In this document: positions 17,450 to 25,213 of the stretch, piece after piece | Layout of the letters: each line of letters begins with the position of its first letter | How positions within the stretch are numbered: the first letter of the stretch is position 1 | Origin: Candidatus Hydrogenedentota bacterium | GTDB lineage: Bacteria; Hydrogenedentota; Hydrogenedentia; Hydrogenedentales; SLHB01 | Assembly (NCBI GenBank): GCA_019695095.1 | Contig: JAIBAQ010000029.1 | Coordinates: forward strand, 1-44,190 | Direction: 5' to 3' | Length of the DNA stretch: 44,190 nucleotides | Made by a program: the position numbers and the translations under genes | Notes under the pieces: model-generated | What the model saw: only the letters and a program-made list of their open reading frames with translations | Database searches by the model: none | Told to the model about the DNA's origin: nothing

Positions 17450-17788
17450 ATGAAAAGGAAAGAGACAAGTGAGTCCGGTGATGCACTCATTAGGCAAATG
17501 GTGCAACGTATAGTCCGCAAGTTCGACCCAGAACGGATAATCCTGTTTGGCTCTCATGCGCGTGGGAATCCCGGTCCCGATAGTGACGTGGACCTCATGG
17601 TTGTGGTTGATGTGCCGGGTTCCAAGAGAGAGCGGCAACTTGAGATTCGCATGGCTCTCCACGATATCCGTGTGCCAAAGGACATCATCGTTACGGCTCC
17701 CGAGGAGTTCGTGTGGCGCAAGGATATCGCTGGTACGCTAGAAGAACCAGCAGCCCGCGAAGGAATTGTCCTCTATGCCAGGCAGTGA
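17450..17788 (+). CDS. Minimal nucleotidyltransferase, MntA-type antitoxin
   Basis: A 112-residue DNA-polymerase-beta-like nucleotidyltransferase. The catalytic motif GSx10DxD is intact: Gly34-Ser35, Asp46 and Asp48 in ILFGSHARGN and DSDVDLMVV. In MNT/HEPN pairs this protein modifies the HEPN toxin with AMP and silences it. The ATG at 17450 with AAGGGG eight bases upstream is preferred over the open frame from 17390. Its stop overlaps the HEPN start by 14 bases, so the two are translated together. Confidence 0.85.
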   Translation: MKRKETSESGDALIRQMVQRIVRKFDPERIILFGSHARGNPGPDSDVDLMVVVDVPGSKRERQLEIRMALHDIRVPKDIIVTAPEEFVWRKDIAGTLEEPAAREGIVLYARQ

Positions 17789-18200
17789 GCTTCACCTCGC
17801 TGTCGTGCGCGAGTGGGTCCAGAAAGCCGAAAATGACTTGACGACAGCTGTTCATACGCTCAAGTTGCGTGAAGACTGTCCCACAGATGCGGTTTGTTTT
17901 CACGCCCAGCAGTGCGTCGAGAAGTATCTCAAGGCATTTCTGGTGTATAGAGGCATTCACTTTCCTCGCGTACACAATATTGAAGAGTTGGTGGCGCTGG
18001 TGCCGAGAACGGATCGTCCTGATTTGAGCGCAGTGGAACAGGAGCGGTTGACGGACTTCGCGACGGCGACCCGCTACCCCGGCGACTACGACCCGATTCC
18101 GCTACGTGATGCACGTGTGGTTGTTGCTACTGCGCGGCGGGTGAGAAGACATGTACGTCGATTACTCCCCAAGACGACCACTGTCCGTCGCCGAAAGTGA
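17775..18200 (+). CDS. HEPN-domain protein, probable RNase toxin of an MNT/HEPN pair
   Basis: A 141-residue, all-helical HEPN protein. The N-terminus WVQKAENDLTTAVHTLK and the segment CFHAQQCVEKYLKAFLVYRG are hallmarks, as is RYPGDYDPI at 100-108. Near the C-terminus R121-X4-H126 matches the HEPN RNase motif Rx4-6H. The Tyr that follows His in toxins silenced by AMPylation (RX4HXY) is absent (HVR), so this pair may be controlled differently or belong to the weaker HEPN subfamily. The ATG at 17775 lies within the end of the nucleotidyltransferase gene. Confidence 0.83.
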   Translation: MPGSELHLAVVREWVQKAENDLTTAVHTLKLREDCPTDAVCFHAQQCVEKYLKAFLVYRGIHFPRVHNIEELVALVPRTDRPDLSAVEQERLTDFATATRYPGDYDPIPLRDARVVVATARRVRRHVRRLLPKTTTVRRRK

Positions 18201-18255
18201 TGTGAAATGAAAGTGCGTTCATTCGATTCGCTCGCCACGTGGGAATGGACTGTGC

Positions 18256-19428
18256 ATGCCTAACGCCCTTTCCGACATCAAGGTCATCGACTGCACCCGG
18301 CTCTTGCCGGGCGGCCTGTGCACCATGCTGCTGGGCGACCTCGGCGCGGACGTAATCAAGGTCGAGGAGCCGGGCCGTGGCGACTACATCCGTACCATGC
18401 CGCCGTTTGCGCAAAACGAGAGCTACATGCATCTCGTGCTCAACCGCAACAAGCGCAGCATGACGCTCAACCTAAAGACCGAAGCCGGATGCGACATCCT
18501 GCGCGAGTTGGTTCGTCACGCTGACGTGCTGGTCGAAGGCAACCGGCCTGGGGTAATGGACCGCCTCGGCGTCGGATACGAGAATCTGAGTCGAGTCAAT
18601 CCGGGCCTCATTTATTGCGCCATCACTGGCTATGGCCAAGACGGTCCCTACGCGCATCTGCCCGGCCACGACATCAACTATATGGGCATCGCGGGAGCGC
18701 TGGAATTGTCCGCTCGAAAAGGCGATACGCCTCTGCCGCCAGGCCTGACCGTTGCCGACATCGGCGGCGGCGCACAGATGGCTGCTATCGGCATTCTGGC
18801 GGCGCTGCACGCGCGCCGCGTATCTGGAAAAGGGCAGTTCATCGATATTTCCATGACCGACGGCGTCGTGTACTGGCTGTCATTGTTTGCCGCATGGCAA
18901 TTCGGATTCGGTACGAGCCCTCGCGGCGGTGAGCACGTCCTGCTGGGTCAGTTCCCATGCTACGCCGTGTATCCCGCATCAGACGGTAACCTCACAGTCG
19001 GCTGCCTTGAGCCGCACTTCTGGGCGAACCTTTGCGCAGCCCTCGCGCGTCCGGAGTACGTCGAAAAGCAGTTCTCCCTGGAAGACGCTGCCGCGATATA
19101 CGAAGACCTATGCGGTCTGTTCCGAGCCAACACGCGTGCGGAATGGGTGGCATATTTCGCCGACAAGAACGTCTGCGTCGGGCCTTCGAATCTCATCGAC
19201 GAGGCCATGAAGGACCCGCACGTTCAACACCGGCAGATGTTCACAACAACGCAGCATCCCACAGAAGGCGAAATCCATCAGCTTGGAATTCCCATCAAGC
19301 TATCGGGCACACCCGGCACCGTGCGAAGGCCCCCGCCAAGGTTGGGTGAACATACAGAAGAAGTTCTTTTCGGGCTTGGCTATACTCCATCGTCTGTCGC
19401 ACAATTGAATGATCGCGGAGTCATTTGA
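18256..19428 (+). CDS. CoA-transferase III family protein, alpha-methylacyl-CoA racemase-like
   Basis: A 390-residue protein of the CaiB/BaiF family. The N-terminal part shows LLGDLGADVIKVEEPGRGD. The sequence GYGQDGPYAHLPGHDINYMG with His138 and Asp139, and Asp168 in TVADIGGG, match the catalytic His and Asp of alpha-methylacyl-CoA racemase better than those of CoA-transferases, which have their nucleophilic Asp elsewhere. AMACR inverts the alpha carbon of 2-methyl acyl-CoAs so that beta-oxidation can go on. This fits the acyl-CoA dehydrogenase on the same strand. The ATG at 18256 has no clear ribosome site. A CoA-transferase role remains possible. Confidence 0.85.
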   Translation: MPNALSDIKVIDCTRLLPGGLCTMLLGDLGADVIKVEEPGRGDYIRTMPPFAQNESYMHLVLNRNKRSMTLNLKTEAGCDILRELVRHADVLVEGNRPGVMDRLGVGYENLSRVNPGLIYCAITGYGQDGPYAHLPGHDINYMGIAGALELSARKGDTPLPPGLTVADIGGGAQMAAIGILAALHARRVSGKGQFIDISMTDGVVYWLSLFAAWQFGFGTSPRGGEHVLLGQFPCYAVYPASDGNLTVGCLEPHFWANLCAALARPEYVEKQFSLEDAAAIYEDLCGLFRANTRAEWVAYFADKNVCVGPSNLIDEAMKDPHVQHRQMFTTTQHPTEGEIHQLGIPIKLSGTPGTVRRPPPRLGEHTEEVLFGLGYTPSSVAQLNDRGVI

Positions 19429-19456
19429 GAACTCGTCACGGAGAACTACACCATTC

Positions 19457-20149
19457 ATGGTTGAGAATGAGATCATCTCGTATCTTGAAATGTGTCGAAG
19501 AGAAGGCATGAGCCTACAGCGGGGAATGAACTTTCGATTGAAAGATGGCTACTCAGTGATCCTTATGTCGGTTCAACCTAATGCTCCATATAAAGACCGT
19601 TATGAGGACTCTGGGGCTGTACTGATATACGAAGGGCACGATGTTCCACGCTCGAACTCAGAGACTGACCCAAAAAGATGTGACCAGCCATACTACACAG
19701 CTTCGGGAAGACTGACAGAGAATGGCAAATTCTATGAGGCAGCGAAAGCCTCTATGCAGGGCGTGGGTGAAGATCACTTTGTAAGGGTGTATGAAAAGCT
19801 ACGGCAAGGGATCTGGTCGTATAACGGAGTGTTTCGGCTCGAGGATGCTGATATAGAGCACGACGGGCATCGTAATGTGTTCAAGTTTCGCCTCAAAGCA
19901 ATCGAAGAACCAGACCGCGGTTTCACCAAAAAAGAAAGTTTGAAGGGAAGGCAACGCATTATCCCTACAGCCGTTAAGCTGGAAGTCTGGAAGCGAGACA
20001 AGGGTAAATGTGTAATGTGCGGTTCAGATGATGAACTGCACTTTGATCATATTATCCCATATTCCAAGGGAGGGACTTCAGTATCCGCTGCAAACGTGCA
20101 ACTGCTTTGCGCAAGGCACAATATACAGAAATCTTCAAAAATAGAATAA
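19457..20149 (+). CDS. SRA-like/HNH protein, probable modification-dependent endonuclease
   Basis: A 230-residue protein. Residues about 30-148 resemble the SRA (YDG) modified-base-binding fold: GAVLIYEGHD, DQPYYT, HFVRVYEK, then SYNGVFRLEDA and VFKFRL. In SRA proteins the matching stretch reads YDGLYRVxDYW. The C-terminus is a standard HNH nuclease: LEVWKRDKGKCVMCG (Cys186, Cys189), HFDHIIPYSKGG (Asp197, His198), LLCARHN (Cys218, His221). SRA-HNH enzymes cut DNA carrying 5-methylcytosine or related marks. The gene is visibly richer in A and T than its neighbours, suggesting recent transfer. No methylase is adjacent. I chose the ATG at 19457; the open frame from 19409 overlaps the preceding gene. 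Confidence 0.8.
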   Translation: MVENEIISYLEMCRREGMSLQRGMNFRLKDGYSVILMSVQPNAPYKDRYEDSGAVLIYEGHDVPRSNSETDPKRCDQPYYTASGRLTENGKFYEAAKASMQGVGEDHFVRVYEKLRQGIWSYNGVFRLEDADIEHDGHRNVFKFRLKAIEEPDRGFTKKESLKGRQRIIPTAVKLEVWKRDKGKCVMCGSDDELHFDHIIPYSKGGTSVSAANVQLLCARHNIQKSSKIE

Positions 20150-20180
20150 ACGCTACAACTTGATTGAGGCTTGAACAAGT

Positions 20181-21257
20181 ATGAAACGCTGGCGCATTGC
20201 AGGAATCAACTTCGATCACATGCACATGGGCGACAACCTTCGCATGGCGAAGGCGCACCCGCACGTCGAGATAGTCGGAATATGCCACGAAGAGACCGGG
20301 CGCATGCAGCAGACGATCCAGAGTCTCGGCATCCCTTCCGATCGTGTCTTCACCGATTACCGCGCGTGCATCGAGACGACGAAACCCGACATTGTGATGC
20401 TGTGTCCCGCGACAGCGCGGCACGGCGAATGGACGGAGAAGGTCGCCGAGTACGGCGTGCACATCATCATTGAAAAACCATTCGCCGCTTCGCTGGCCGA
20501 AGCTGACCGCATGGTGGATGCGGTAGCGCCCACCGGCAAACTGCTCGCCATCAATTGGCCGATGGTGTGGCGGCCTTCACACCGAACCACAAAACGCCTC
20601 ATTGATGAGGGCGTTATCGGCGAAGTGCTGGAAGTCCACTACTACAACGGAAATCGTGGCCCGCTCTGGCACGTCGCCGACAAGGTGGAGGTCAGCGCCG
20701 AGGAAGTGATTCGCCAGAAACCGTCGAGCTGGTTCTACAAGAAGGGCCACGGAGGCGGATCGCTCCTGGACTACCTCGGCTACGGCGTCACCCTCGGCAC
20801 CTGGTTTCAAGGCGGTCGCAAGCCCATCGAAGTCACTTGTGTCGTAGACGAACCTCACGGGTTGGAAGTCGACGAGCACAGTGTAACCGTCGCCCGTTAT
20901 GCGCACGGCCTCTCGAAATTCGAGACGCGCTGGGGCACGTTCACCGATCCCTGGACCCACCAACCACAACCGAAATGTGGCTTCGTAATCGTGGGCACCG
21001 AAGGTACCATCGGCAGCTACGACTACGATCAAACCATTCGCCTGCAACGCGCCGAATGCCCCGAAGGCCGCGACGTGCCAGTCGATCACCTGGCCGCGCC
21101 ATTCCAAGATCCCATACAGACCGTTATCCACTGCATCGAAAACGACATTGAACTCGATGGACCGCTCGCGCCCGCGGTATCGCGCATCGGCCAGCAACTT
21201 GTGGATTCCGCCGTCCTGAGCGCTCGCGAAAAGCGCACCGTTCCCTTGGTGGAGTGA
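20181..21257 (+). CDS. Gfo/Idh/MocA-family oxidoreductase
   Basis: A 358-residue cytoplasmic dehydrogenase-type protein. The N-terminal Rossmann strand reads RIAGINFDHMHMGD, so the usual GxGxxG is degenerate. The signature Glu98-Lys99-Pro100 (IIIEKPFAAS) is present. The C-terminal half is the alpha/beta substrate domain with GGGSLLDYLGYGV, in place of the GGG-x-DxGxH of the family: the conserved His is a Tyr or Gly. Typical substrates are sugars, inositols and related polyols; this one is unknown. The ATG at 20181 follows GAGG by 12 bases. The next gene overlaps its end, giving a pair of related but unequal subunits. Confidence 0.88.
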   Translation: MKRWRIAGINFDHMHMGDNLRMAKAHPHVEIVGICHEETGRMQQTIQSLGIPSDRVFTDYRACIETTKPDIVMLCPATARHGEWTEKVAEYGVHIIIEKPFAASLAEADRMVDAVAPTGKLLAINWPMVWRPSHRTTKRLIDEGVIGEVLEVHYYNGNRGPLWHVADKVEVSAEEVIRQKPSSWFYKKGHGGGSLLDYLGYGVTLGTWFQGGRKPIEVTCVVDEPHGLEVDEHSVTVARYAHGLSKFETRWGTFTDPWTHQPQPKCGFVIVGTEGTIGSYDYDQTIRLQRAECPEGRDVPVDHLAAPFQDPIQTVIHCIENDIELDGPLAPAVSRIGQQLVDSAVLSAREKRTVPLVE

Positions 21258-21262
21258 CGCGT

Positions 21263-22369
21263 ATGTCACAAGACCGAGAATGCCGTGCCGAACAAGATGT
21301 ACCTGTAGTCGCCGCGCCGGACTTGCCGTATCTGCCCCGCGACCCTGAAGGTTACCGGCCGGTCATCGGATTGATCGGCTGCGGCGGAATCGCCCCCTAC
21401 CATCTTCGCGCCTACCGCAAGGCCGGCTATCGCGTTGCAGCCCTGTGCGATATCGCCGCCGCGCGCGCGGACGAATTGCGTAACGAGCACTACCCCGACG
21501 GAATATGCACTACGGACTACCGTGAAGTGCTGGCGCGATCGGATGTCGATGTCGTCGACATAACCACACATCCTTCTGAGCGCACGGCGATTATCACCGA
21601 CGCGCTGCGCGCGGGTAAGCATGTGTTAAGTCAGAAGCCCTTTGTGACGGATATTGACGAAGGCCGCCGTCTTGTCGGTTTGGCGGAAGAATGCGGGCGT
21701 AAGCTCGCGGTGAATCAGAACGGACGCTGGGCGCCGCACTTCAGCTACATGCGCCACGCCGTAGACGCGGGGCTGATCGGCGACGTGACCGCAATTCACC
21801 TTGCCCTTCGTTGGGACCACAACTGGACCGCCGACACCCCGTTCAACGACGTGAAACACCTCATCCTCTACGACTTTGCCATCCATTGGTTCGACATCGT
21901 GACCTGCTTTATGGGTGACCGAAAACCTCTATCCATTTTTGCTTCCACGGCCCATTCACCTGCCCAGAGAGCCAAGCCCTATCTGCTGGCGCAGGTCCAA
22001 ATTGAGTACGACGGGGCTTTAGTGTCGTTGTCATTCGACGCAGATACGCGCCATGGCGCGGAAGACCGAAGCGTGGTCGTCGGCACGAAAGGCACTCTTG
22101 TCAGCTTCGGCCCCGATCTGAACACCCAGACGGTCACACTGCAGACCGCCGACGGTATCGCGACCCCCACGCTTGAAGGCGACTGGTTTACCAACGGATT
22201 CCATGGAACCATGACCGAACTGCTGTGCGCCATCGAGGAAAATCGCGAGCCCTACAACAGCGCCCGGCACAACCTGCGTAGCCTCGCGCTCTGTTTTGCG
22301 GCGGTTGCCTCCGCCGAACAACGCCAACCCATCGCGCCCGGGACTGTTTTGCGGCTTCCGGGAACTTGA
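21263..22369 (+). CDS. Gfo/Idh/MocA-family oxidoreductase with SQKP variant
   Basis: A 368-residue protein. Residues 1-30 precede the NAD-binding strand GLIGCGGIAPYH (36-47), a proper GxGxxA/G fingerprint. The EKP motif is replaced by QKP (VLSQKPFVTD, 124-126); Lys125, which holds the cofactor and substrate, is kept. The C-terminal part includes DFAIHWFDIV with the conserved His-Asp pair. The ATG at 21263 lies six bases past the preceding stop, with GGTGGAG upstream; a GTG at 21254 would overlap by four bases. Close coupling with the preceding gene suggests they act on one pathway, perhaps as a dehydrogenase pair. Confidence 0.9.
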   Translation: MSQDRECRAEQDVPVVAAPDLPYLPRDPEGYRPVIGLIGCGGIAPYHLRAYRKAGYRVAALCDIAAARADELRNEHYPDGICTTDYREVLARSDVDVVDITTHPSERTAIITDALRAGKHVLSQKPFVTDIDEGRRLVGLAEECGRKLAVNQNGRWAPHFSYMRHAVDAGLIGDVTAIHLALRWDHNWTADTPFNDVKHLILYDFAIHWFDIVTCFMGDRKPLSIFASTAHSPAQRAKPYLLAQVQIEYDGALVSLSFDADTRHGAEDRSVVVGTKGTLVSFGPDLNTQTVTLQTADGIATPTLEGDWFTNGFHGTMTELLCAIEENREPYNSARHNLRSLALCFAAVASAEQRQPIAPGTVLRLPGT

Positions 22370-22479
22370 CAGACCTTTCGCGGATAGATGAATACACAGG
22401 CGTCGAAGATCGTCTGATTGAACGAAGCGACTCGCTTCACGTTGTATCGCCTGGACCGCACCGCGTAAGGAGACTGGCT

Positions 22480-22572
22480 ATGATGGCCGGCGTGACTGCT
22501 CGACACCTGCTCATCTTCATCCTGCTGTTTGCGATGCTGCTTGTGCTGCACACGGTGGCTGAGGCCTTGTAG
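22480..22572 (+). CDS. Predicted 30-residue single-pass membrane microprotein
   Basis: The ATG pair at 22480/22483 is preceded by AAGGAGA (22467-22473) at ideal spacing. The product MMAGVTARHLLIFIL followed by LFAMLLVLHTVAEAL is almost one transmembrane helix with a short polar N-terminus. It lies 110 bases after the Gfo/Idh gene, so it could be co-transcribed. I do not recognise a family. A longer in-frame version from 22366 starts at TTG and has no ribosome site. The strong ribosome site and the hydrophobic composition are the only evidence. Confidence 0.45.
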   Translation: MMAGVTARHLLIFILLFAMLLVLHTVAEAL

Positions 22573-22733
22573 CAGCCGATTCCCGGCGCGTTCTCGCACA
22601 GGTACCGCACCTGAGTTCCGCGTCGCGCTTGGATGTGCCTCTGGTGTGCCCGGCTTCTCCGGCTGCCCGCAGCAATGTGCTACACTTCGCCCTGCGCCAA
22701 CCTCTCATGATCTGGCAGCTTGAGGAAAATCCG

Positions 22734-25187
22734 ATGCATTCTTGGTTGCGTGCATTCGCACTGTGCATCCTTCTTGGGATTCCATCCATCCCCGCGTACT
22801 CAAATCCCGAATTCTCACAGCTTGCCGCCCACGCCGACGATTATGTGTTCGGCTTCTATCCCTACGGATGGCGCAACCGGGATCCTCAGGGTGACATCGT
22901 GTTTGCCGTGCAGGGTATGCGGTACGCCCTTCTTCTGAATGCGTCGCGGGCCTGCATTGAAAAGGCGGGGAACATCGACTCGACTTTACCCGCGCAACAG
23001 GCGGCCCATCAGGGCAATCACGCTATCCTGGATCCTCTCCCCGCTACCCCGGTCCGCTTTGAAGTTCGTATTGACGGCAAGATCTACCAGGTGGCCGCAG
23101 GAGCCCCCCGGCCCGAATCAGTCCTGATCCAGCGCATGGGCAAGTTTGTGGTCAATGTGGAAGTGCGAGACATTACGCTTCGATCGGCCGACGGAAAGGA
23201 CCTCGAAAACACAAGAGCCGACCTGATCGCATTCTGCTGGCCAGACCACGCACGGCTCACCTTTCGACTGTCGGCGGAATCTTCCCTCGCCGACGTTGCG
23301 GTTGCCGCCCGGTATGCGCCAGGAACTGCGGGCATGCCGCTGACAGCCGTAAACCTGTTGCCGGAAGCGCAGTCGATGCGTGAGGAAGGGGCCGAAACCT
23401 TCCTGGAAAGCAGTCTCGTTTCGCTGAATCCCGGCGAGACGGCGACGGTTTCCCTTGCCCTCCTCTCCAGGGACTCGCAGCTTCCGGATGCGGATTCGCT
23501 GCGTGTGCGCGCAACGGGGATTGCCCCGTACACACAGGACCTCCTCGTCACGTACGACCCGGCCGCCGGATGGTTTCAGGTCATGCTTGGAGAGAACGCC
23601 GACATCTGGACCACGGAACGCATCCAATTGTCTGCCGAAAACCCCACCGAAAAGACCCTCCCTCTGCCCCTCGCGTTCAGCAAGCGCCGAGGCGGTTTCG
23701 GAATCACTGGGATGTCCCCTGTCTTGTGCGATGAGTCGGGTGCGCCAATCGGACTGCCGGTTCAGATTTCAAAGAACTGGCACTGCAAACCCCCGTGGTT
23801 CGATGGAGTCACGGTGCTTAACATGGGATCCCGGGCACAATACGCGCTCCAGTTCCGGCTTGCCTACGCAACATGGGGAGGAACCTTTGCCGTCTCGCAT
23901 GCCCAGCTCGCCCTCGAAGGATGGGGCACCCATCAGCTTTGGGACGAGTGCGCCATCGGCTCGTTTGGGGAAAGCATCACCTACGACCCCGACATCAACC
24001 TGAATCGTTCCATGGTGGATGACATCCGGCCTTTGATGGTCTGGGGCATGGGCAAGGAACCGCAGCGCAAGTGGTCGTGGACACACAATGTCGGCGGCGC
24101 GGACTTTCTCGTGCTCGAGCAGGATGGGAAGCGGCAGATTCTCGGCAGGCAGAAGACCGAATACGAAGCCGTGGGGCCGGTGCTGACCACGGTCCGATAC
24201 TCGGGGGAGACCCCCGGCGGCGCACTTCAGTCTCACGTCACGACGCAGTCATGGAGTAGCGATGACTGCGTGCGCGCCCTGTACACGCTAAGGTATGACG
24301 TATCCGCACCCGTCTCGTTTTCTCGACTGGCCTTCTTCCAGCTCGGCGCGGACAACTACAACACAAATCTCTTCAAAGAGATCTCGCGGGGAAACCTAAA
24401 TGGGGTTCAGGAGACGTGGACGCCGCCGATGGGTGGGAAGCAATACAGTCGACGGCACGAGCCGCTGATCGGTGACGTCCCTTGGTTGGCCATCACGGGC
24501 AACGAGAAGAATCCGCCGCCGTTTATCGCCGAGGGCGACCAGGGGGCCTGGGCCGACCGCGGCATGATCGTGCGCCGATGGTCGGCGCGGCTTGGTGGCG
24601 TGGACGTTCCCCTGCCGCACTACGCCGTCTTTGGCACTGAAGATGGGGGAGTGCCGAGCGCCATTCTCGAATTGTCTCCTCCACCAGGCCTGACAACGCT
24701 CAACGCCGGAGACTTCGTGGATGCCCAGGTGGAAATGGTCATCCTGCCGCAACGTGCCGAAGACTACTACGGTCCCAACGCCGCCTTTGCCGCAGCCCTT
24801 CGCGAATACGGCGGCGACTGGCGCCTGGTGCATCGCGAAGCCAAGGGCGGCACGCTGAAAGTCACTGCCGAAGCCGCCACCGTCGTTTCGACCCGCCCCG
24901 TCGTTCTTCGCGCGACCCATGGAGCGAAGGGCGTTTTCAGCATAGAAGGCGGCTGTGGTCCACTTGCCATCACTATCACCAACCTCAAGCGGTATACGCC
25001 ATTTTCCTTACACCGGCGTCATGAGGGTGAGACCATACCTGTTCTGTCGTCGTCCGATTTGGGCTGTTGGCAATCCAGATACCACCCGTCAAACGGCACC
25101 TACGATATTACTTTCATCTTGCCGCTCGATTTGCCTGGTGGCATCTCCGAAATGCAGACCTTTGTCTGGTCATGTGACGCGAGCTAA
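22734..25187 (+). CDS. Large exported protein of unknown family
   Basis: An 817-residue protein I do not recognise. The N-terminus (WLRAFALCILLGIPSIPAYS) is a signal peptide with cleavage near residue 24. The frame is open from 22629, but the ATG at 22734 has GAGGA seven bases upstream and places the signal peptide at the start. The rest is rich in aromatic residues and beta-type segments, such as WGGTFAVSHAQLALEGWGTH, ECAIGSFGESITYDPD and YYGPNAAFAAALREYGGDW. This composition is common in carbohydrate-binding or -cleaving proteins, but I find no known catalytic signature. It ends convergent with the DUF4153-type gene, 26 bases away. Function is open. Confidence 0.85.
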   Translation: MHSWLRAFALCILLGIPSIPAYSNPEFSQLAAHADDYVFGFYPYGWRNRDPQGDIVFAVQGMRYALLLNASRACIEKAGNIDSTLPAQQAAHQGNHAILDPLPATPVRFEVRIDGKIYQVAAGAPRPESVLIQRMGKFVVNVEVRDITLRSADGKDLENTRADLIAFCWPDHARLTFRLSAESSLADVAVAARYAPGTAGMPLTAVNLLPEAQSMREEGAETFLESSLVSLNPGETATVSLALLSRDSQLPDADSLRVRATGIAPYTQDLLVTYDPAAGWFQVMLGENADIWTTERIQLSAENPTEKTLPLPLAFSKRRGGFGITGMSPVLCDESGAPIGLPVQISKNWHCKPPWFDGVTVLNMGSRAQYALQFRLAYATWGGTFAVSHAQLALEGWGTHQLWDECAIGSFGESITYDPDINLNRSMVDDIRPLMVWGMGKEPQRKWSWTHNVGGADFLVLEQDGKRQILGRQKTEYEAVGPVLTTVRYSGETPGGALQSHVTTQSWSSDDCVRALYTLRYDVSAPVSFSRLAFFQLGADNYNTNLFKEISRGNLNGVQETWTPPMGGKQYSRRHEPLIGDVPWLAITGNEKNPPPFIAEGDQGAWADRGMIVRRWSARLGGVDVPLPHYAVFGTEDGGVPSAILELSPPPGLTTLNAGDFVDAQVEMVILPQRAEDYYGPNAAFAAALREYGGDWRLVHREAKGGTLKVTAEAATVVSTRPVVLRATHGAKGVFSIEGGCGPLAITITNLKRYTPFSLHRRHEGETIPVLSSSDLGCWQSRYHPSNGTYDITFILPLDLPGGISEMQTFVWSCDAS

Positions 25188-25213
25188 CGGCCTTCCGGAT
25201 GTGGACAACGTCA

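Noticed and set aside
22366-22572. 68-residue version of the microprotein
   Set aside because: It needs a TTG start without a ribosome site; the ATG at 22480 is far better supported.
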